This document shows, in pieces, positions 5,963 through 9,486 of a stretch of 9,486 nt of DNA. The DNA is from Cyanobacteria bacterium UBA6984 (GTDB taxonomy: Bacteria; Cyanobacteriota; Vampirovibrionia; Gastranaerophilales; Gastranaerophilaceae). A model generated the notes under the pieces. It saw only the letters and a list, made by a program, of their open reading frames with translations, searched no databases and was not told where the DNA came from. Every line of letters starts with the position of its first letter. The first letter of the stretch is position 1. The stretch covers positions 1 through 9,486 of the forward strand of contig DJYG01000044.1 in assembly GCA_002450015.1 (NCBI GenBank). Reading direction: 5' to 3'. Position numbers and translations under genes: made by a program.

Positions 5963-5991
5963 ATTGTAACATGATTTTAACACTTTCTCAA
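5963..5991 (-). promoter_or_regulatory. Promoter of the phosphodiester glycosidase gene
   Basis: On the minus strand TTGAGA (5991-5986) and TACAAT (5968-5963) are separated by exactly 17 bp, matching the sigma70-type consensus at 5/6 in each box. The predicted start is near 5956, leaving about 175 nt of leader. A small inverted repeat, CACTT-4-AAGTG (5981-5994), is centred on the -35 box and could be an operator. Confidence 0.6.
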
Positions 5992-6031
5992 GTGCATGAA
6001 AGTCGCTAATATCAATAATTTTACAATTCTT

Positions 6032-6052
6032 AATAGTGTAAAATCCACTATT
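6032..6052 (-). terminator. Hairpin downstream of comEC, possible terminator
   Basis: AATAGTG (6032-6038) and CACTATT (6046-6052) form a 7-bp stem with a 7-nt loop about 20 nt after the comEC stop. No U-run follows on the minus strand (AAGAATTG), so intrinsic termination is doubtful. It sits just upstream of the glycosidase promoter and may be only a transcript-end hairpin. Confidence 0.35.
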
Positions 6053-6073
6053 TATGCGGGTTTGGTGTTATTT

Positions 6074-8410
6074 TTACAATTTTACGTAGCGTTTTAAATC
6101 TTTGTCAAAAGTCAATATTTTAAGGTGTTTTTTATTAATTATCAGTTTAATAGAGTTGTTAATATCCGTTCTTAGAACCTTTGATTTTCTCAAAGTGTTC
6201 AGTGTCAATGCATGTGGGTGATTTTTATCATTATGTGCCGATGAAATAAGAATATATTGTGGATTTAAACTTTCCAGCATAGTTTTGTCAATTACGTTCT
6301 TTGCTCCGTGGTGACCGAGTTTGAGTATTGTAATATTTTTAGGTAAATCATTTTTAATTTTATTATAAGCTGTTATGCCAGCATCACCCATAAAAAGCAT
6401 TGAAAAATTGTCATATTTTACACTTGTTATGATTGAATTTTCATTATCATTATTTTTTATACCTGAAATATAATTTTTGATTTCAAGGTTAGGTTCAGAA
6501 TAAATTAAGCTATTATTTTTTGCTAAAGTAAGTGGTTTAATTGTTTTGATAATTTCTTTTGAAACGACAGAATTAGCATTTAGTGAATTTATATAAGTAT
6601 TTTTAATTTTAGCGTTTTTGTACAAATCAACTGCTCCGCCAGAGTGGTCATTATCAAAGTGACTAATAATCATGCCTTCAAAATTGTTGATACCTTTGTC
6701 TTTAAGATATTTTAATATGATAATTTCAGCTTGTGATTTTCCTCCTTTATAACCTGATTTTGCTGTATCAATAATAAAATACTTATTTTGTGGTGTTTTA
6801 ACAAGAAATGAATCTGCATTCCCAACCGAAAAAGCTGTAATTTCAAGATTATGATTTTTAATTGGAATTATTGATATGATTAAAATTAAGGAACAACCTG
6901 CAATTAAATAACATATTGTTTTAGAAAATTTCTTTATTGTAAGAGTAGTCAAAAGAACTATTGTATAGAACAATATAATTTGCAATATATTTGGGTGAGT
7001 AGTTGTTATTAGCGAGTTTGGAAGTTGTGAGAAATGTTTTGATATTGCAACAAGCAAATTTATAAAAGGATTAATTATTAAATCGAAAAATTTGCAAGAA
7101 AAATCAGATATTTGTGGAATAATTGCTATAATTGAACTTATAAATCCTCCAAAAGAGATAAAAGGTAAAAAAGTTGCAATTATTCCGTTTGCAAAAACAG
7201 AATATAAACTAAAAGTATTAAAATAAAACATTTGCAGTGGTGCAACCCAAATTTGTGCAATAAACGGAATTAAAAAACAATCTTTAAAATACCCTGTAAT
7301 TTTGTTTCCTTTGTGTACAAAGATGTTTGCAGAAACTAATAATCCGAAAGTTACTATAAATGAAAGCTGAAATCCAACATCATTTATATATGCAGGGTTA
7401 TAAATGAGCATTAGCATTGCAACCAGTGACAAAAGAGCAATTGAATGAGTATCTCTGTCAATTAATTTGCCCAAAAGAACAAATAAAATCATTATTGTTG
7501 CTCTGATTATAGACGCTCCAAGTCCTGTCATCATTGCATAAAGTATAATTACAAACATTCCGCTAACAATTGTTAATTTATAGGGTGCTTTAAATAACGT
7601 ATTCAATAAAAAGAACCAAAATCCGTATATAAAAGCTACATTCATTCCGCTTGCAGCAAGAATGTGTAGTAAACCGGAATTAATAAACGCACTTTTTATA
7701 TAATCCGGCGGAGCGACAGCATCATCACCAAATACAATTCCTCCTAAAATCTCAAGATTAGGGCTTTTTAAATATTTTTTATGTGTATCAAGTATTCTAT
7801 ATCTTATGTTATTCAAATTTTGGAGAAATTTCCATTTAAAGGTTAAATCGTGGTTAATTTGTTGAATATCATTAATATCTGCATATAAAACAGTGAATGT
7901 GTCAAAATTTTTTAAATATTTACCATAATCAAACTGAGATGGATTTACAGCCTCGAAAGGTGTTCTTAATTTTCCGGTTATATTGTAATAATTTCCAATT
8001 TTTAAATTTGAAAAGTTTTCATTTTTATCATAAACCGTAACAAGAGTTTTACCTTTATCTGTCTGAAAGAAAAATTTTGTTCTGTCTGAAAAATTACTGT
8101 TTGGAATACTTACAATTTGACCTTCAAAAGAAGATTTTTGTGGTGCGAGTTGTGCTAAATCATCTGTTGATTTAATTCTTAATGAACAATTTATAAAACC
8201 TAAATAAAATATAAAAACCCAAAATAAAGCCAGCTTAAACGATATATAATTTTTTAAAATACCTATAATTCCCAAAAAAGAAACAATAAAGCACAAGATA
8301 AGAGCCAAGTTTGTAAAATAAGAATAAATACCCATTACAAATATAATGGCAGTCATAAGCATTAAAAAATTTTTATTTTGAATTGTGTAATTAAGAATAT
8401 TTCTTATCAT
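6074..8410 (-). CDS. comEC: ComEC/Rec2-type competence DNA-uptake channel with metallo-beta-lactamase domain
   Basis: ComEC is the inner-membrane pore that passes single-stranded DNA into the cytoplasm in transformation. Three parts are seen (numbering from the longer TTG start at 8419). TM helices and a soluble DUF4131-like OB region cover about 20-190. The Competence channel domain covers about 220-500, with HILAASGMN at 252-260, GLGASIIRATIM at 299-310 and QLSFIVTFGLL at 351-361. A metallo-beta-lactamase domain covers about 525-775, with SHFDNDHSGG (586-595), MGDAG (677-681), LGHHGA (701-706) and HPH (734-736), so metal ligands are intact. The canonical His after SG-x is Asn260. The length is normal for the full-domain form. 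I prefer the ATG at 8410 over the in-frame TTG at 8419; neither has a strong Shine-Dalgarno. The start lies inside the 3' end of the HTH gene, so the two are probably coupled. Confidence 0.93.
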   Translation of the reverse strand: MIRNILNYTIQNKNFLMLMTAIIFVMGIYSYFTNLALILCFIVSFLGIIGILKNYISFKLALFWVFIFYLGFINCSLRIKSTDDLAQLAPQKSSFEGQIVSIPNSNFSDRTKFFFQTDKGKTLVTVYDKNENFSNLKIGNYYNITGKLRTPFEAVNPSQFDYGKYLKNFDTFTVLYADINDIQQINHDLTFKWKFLQNLNNIRYRILDTHKKYLKSPNLEILGGIVFGDDAVAPPDYIKSAFINSGLLHILAASGMNVAFIYGFWFFLLNTLFKAPYKLTIVSGMFVIILYAMMTGLGASIIRATIMILFVLLGKLIDRDTHSIALLSLVAMLMLIYNPAYINDVGFQLSFIVTFGLLVSANIFVHKGNKITGYFKDCFLIPFIAQIWVAPLQMFYFNTFSLYSVFANGIIATFLPFISFGGFISSIIAIIPQISDFSCKFFDLIINPFINLLVAISKHFSQLPNSLITTTHPNILQIILFYTIVLLTTLTIKKFSKTICYLIAGCSLILIISIIPIKNHNLEITAFSVGNADSFLVKTPQNKYFIIDTAKSGYKGGKSQAEIIILKYLKDKGINNFEGMIISHFDNDHSGGAVDLYKNAKIKNTYINSLNANSVVSKEIIKTIKPLTLAKNNSLIYSEPNLEIKNYISGIKNNDNENSIITSVKYDNFSMLFMGDAGITAYNKIKNDLPKNITILKLGHHGAKNVIDKTMLESLNPQYILISSAHNDKNHPHALTLNTLRKSKVLRTDINNSIKLIINKKHLKILTFDKDLKRYVKL

Positions 8411-8672
8411 ACTTTTCAAAATCCGCTAAAAACTCCGCCGGAGTTTGATTATAAAACTTGGCTATTTTAATTAAAACATCAAATGATAATTTTCTTTTAT
8501 CATTTTCATATCTTGATAAAGTTGAAGTTTCTATTTCTGCTTCAAAACAAAAGCGGTTTAAAGATAAACCTAATTCATCTCTCCTAAATTTATTGTATTT
8601 CATTAATCTTTGCGTATAATTCATACAATGATTATCTATTGCAATTTGGCAATAGTCATTACCATTTGGCAT
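8391..8672 (-). CDS. Small XRE-family helix-turn-helix regulator (start uncertain)
   Basis: The C-terminal ~65 residues form an XRE/Cro-type HTH: KFRRDELGLSLNRFCFEAEI (helices 1-2), then STLSRYENDKRKLSFDVLIK with the typical SRYEN recognition/turn motif, then IAKFYNQTPAEFL. Such proteins bind DNA operators as dimers; no ligand domain is present. The frame is open back to 8735, but that start would overlap the dmeF-like CDS and its promoter. I therefore take ATG 8672 (94 codons incl. stop) as a working start. ATG 8624 (77 aa, MNYTQRLMKYN) is equally possible, and neither has a clear Shine-Dalgarno. The 3' end overlaps comEC by 20 bp (29 bp if TTG is used), a single-operon arrangement. The gene is divergent from the metal exporter and shares its control region, so it may regulate itself, comEC, the exporter, or all three. 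This is inference. Confidence 0.75.
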   Translation of the reverse strand: MPNGNDYCQIAIDNHCMNYTQRLMKYNKFRRDELGLSLNRFCFEAEIETSTLSRYENDKRKLSFDVLIKIAKFYNQTPAEFLADFEKYDKKYS

Positions 8673-8677
8673 AATAG

Positions 8678-8706
8678 TTGACAATTGTGTTAAACAGTCG
8701 CATAAT
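8678..8706 (+). promoter_or_regulatory. Strong promoter of the DmeF-like exporter gene
   Basis: A perfect -35 TTGACA (8678-8683) is followed after 17 bp by CATAAT (8701-8706, 5/6). The predicted start is near 8713, just ahead of the Shine-Dalgarno AGAAGG (8717-8722), so the leader is very short. The -35 overlaps the perfect palindrome ACAATTGT (8681-8688), a candidate operator, and on the other strand the same bases give TTGTCA, which could serve the divergent HTH gene with a poor -10 (TAATGA, 8661-8656). Confidence 0.7.
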
Positions 8707-8726
8707 AAAGCTAAAAAGAAGGTTTT

Positions 8727-9401
8727 ATGGAACATTTACATAATAATCATAATCATAATCATGAACATATAAACAGTGAAAATGAAAAGAAGACGCTGAT
8801 AGTTATAATTTTTACTCTTATAACAATGATTGCAGAAATTTTCTTTGGCATAATCAGTAATTCTATGGCGCTTTTGGCAGACGGATGTCACATGGGAACA
8901 CATGCTTTTGCACTTACAATTGCATTTTTAGCGTATGTTTTTATAGAAAAAATTCAAGATTGTAAAAATTGTGAAATAGTTTCCGAAAAAATATCGGCAT
9001 TTGCAGGTTATACGAGTTCTTTGTTTTTATTATTAACTGCATTTTGGATAATTTATGAATCTTTTGACAGAATATTTCATCCGTTAAAAATATCTTTTAA
9101 TGAGGCGATATTTGTTGCAATTATTGGTTTGATTGTCAATTTTGTTTGCATTTTTATTATGGAATTTGGAAATAAACATGAGAATGAAGATTACAATTTC
9201 AAGGCTGCATATTTTCATATATTAACAGATGCATTAACTTCAATTTTAGCAATAGTTGCTTTAATTGCAGGTAAATATTTTGGTTTATTTTTCTTGGATT
9301 ATGTAATGGGCTTTGTGGGCGGTGCTTTGATTTTAAGATGGAGTGTCGGCTTAATAAAAGACACTTCAAAAATTCTGCTTGATGTAAAAATGCTAAAGTA
9401 G
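8727..9401 (+). CDS. DmeF-like CDF-family divalent metal cation exporter, no C-terminal domain
   Basis: Cation diffusion facilitators export Zn, Co, Ni or Cd against protons from the inner membrane. The 224-aa protein starts with a His/Asn-rich cytosolic tail (eight His in residues 3-14, encoded partly by three tandem AATCAT units). TM segments lie at about 23-43, 47-72, 88-112, 123-146, 160-182 and 186-210. The TM2 signature SNSMALLADGCHMGTHAFAL carries HxxxH (His55, His59) where ZitB/CzcD types have HxxxD; this is the DmeF-branch form. TM5 has the usual HILTD. DmeF of Cupriavidus is linked to cobalt/nickel efflux; the metal here is not shown. The protein ends right after TM6 (DTSKILLDVKMLK), so the cytoplasmic domain of ~80-100 residues found in most CDFs is missing. 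AGAAGG lies 4 nt before the ATG. Confidence 0.88.
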   Translation: MEHLHNNHNHNHEHINSENEKKTLIVIIFTLITMIAEIFFGIISNSMALLADGCHMGTHAFALTIAFLAYVFIEKIQDCKNCEIVSEKISAFAGYTSSLFLLLTAFWIIYESFDRIFHPLKISFNEAIFVAIIGLIVNFVCIFIMEFGNKHENEDYNFKAAYFHILTDALTSILAIVALIAGKYFGLFFLDYVMGFVGGALILRWSVGLIKDTSKILLDVKMLK

Positions 9402-9447
9402 AGCTATTTAGGAATATTTATCCTTAAAAAATATATTTGTAATTTAA

Positions 9448-9479
9448 ATAAAAAACAAACAGCGCACAAAAATGCTGTT
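9448..9479 (-). terminator. Rho-independent terminator of a minus-strand gene beyond the window
   Basis: In minus-strand RNA AACAGC (9479-9474) pairs with GCTGTT (9463-9458) around a 10-nt loop and is followed by TGTTTTTTATTT, a clear U-tract. The plus strand has no such tract, so it should stop transcription entering from the right, toward the exporter gene. Confidence 0.6.
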
Positions 9480-9486
9480 CTGTGAC

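Noticed and set aside
5777..5983. 68-codon minus-strand frame starting with GTG upstream of the glycosidase gene
   Set aside because: Its start lies between the predicted -35 and -10 boxes, so the transcript would not contain it; it has no ribosome site and its composition is unlike a protein. Only the last 19 codons are kept as a possible short ORF.
8673..8735. N-terminal extension of the HTH frame up to ATG 8735
   Set aside because: It would run through the near-consensus promoter and into the divergent exporter CDS, with no Shine-Dalgarno; the extra residues lie outside the HTH domain.
8745..8762. Three tandem AATCAT units as a possible regulatory or CRISPR-like repeat
   Set aside because: They are in frame inside the exporter gene and simply encode the alternating Asn-His tail.
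9402..9450. Remnant of the missing CDF C-terminal domain (frameshifted exporter)
   Set aside because: I see no continuing CDF-like reading frame after the stop; the sequence is AT-rich and stop-dense up to the terminator.
1..9486. Mobile element, phage, defence system or CRISPR array
   Set aside because: No transposase, integrase, direct-repeat array or recognised defence gene is present; all genes look like ordinary chromosomal functions.

Overview
The window is AT-rich (by eye around 30% G+C) bacterial chromosomal DNA, densely packed, with short gene spacing and several stop/start overlaps. No mobile element, CRISPR array, rRNA or tRNA gene was recognised. The mix of a CsrA/FliW pair, a cyanobacterial-style phosphodiester glycosidase, ComEC, and two secreted proteins of a kind I associate with non-photosynthetic Cyanobacteriota suggests a gut-type Vampirovibrionia/Gastranaerophilales (Melainabacteria) genome. 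This assignment is an inference from gene style, not from a marker gene.
Left edge, plus strand (1-876): an almost complete rqcP-like S4 RNA-binding gene (only the first two bases of its ATG lie outside) and, 5 bp later, a YqaA-like DedA/VTT membrane protein. The membrane-protein gene ends tail-to-tail with the minus-strand block, both stop codons lying in one TTATAA palindrome.
Minus-strand block 1 (3268 to 871): a compact four-gene unit, read as secreted TPR/Met-Asn-rich protein, fliW, csrA, then a cytoplasmic TPR protein. Spacings are 10 bp, 1 bp overlap (TAATG) and 11 bp overlap. FliW is expected to sequester CsrA, so this is a post-transcriptional regulatory cassette, but no flagellar gene is visible beside it. 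A near-perfect 16-bp inverted repeat separates it from the next gene upstream.
Minus-strand block 2 (4366 to 3419): a secreted, C-terminally membrane-anchored protein with six copies of a ~21-residue repeat in three modules. I do not recognise it as a named domain.
Minus-strand block 3 (5991 to 4467): a phosphodiester glycosidase (NAGPA-type) gene with a good promoter, a ~175-nt structured leader, a possible 19-codon upstream ORF overlapping its start by ATGA, and an intrinsic terminator.
Minus-strand block 4 (8672 to 6074): a small XRE-type HTH regulator whose 3' end overlaps comEC, giving a regulator-competence channel pair.
Right edge, plus strand (8678-9401): a near-consensus sigma70-type promoter drives a DmeF-like CDF metal exporter with a His-rich N-terminus and no C-terminal cytoplasmic domain. 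An intrinsic terminator facing left at the right edge implies a minus-strand gene beyond the window.
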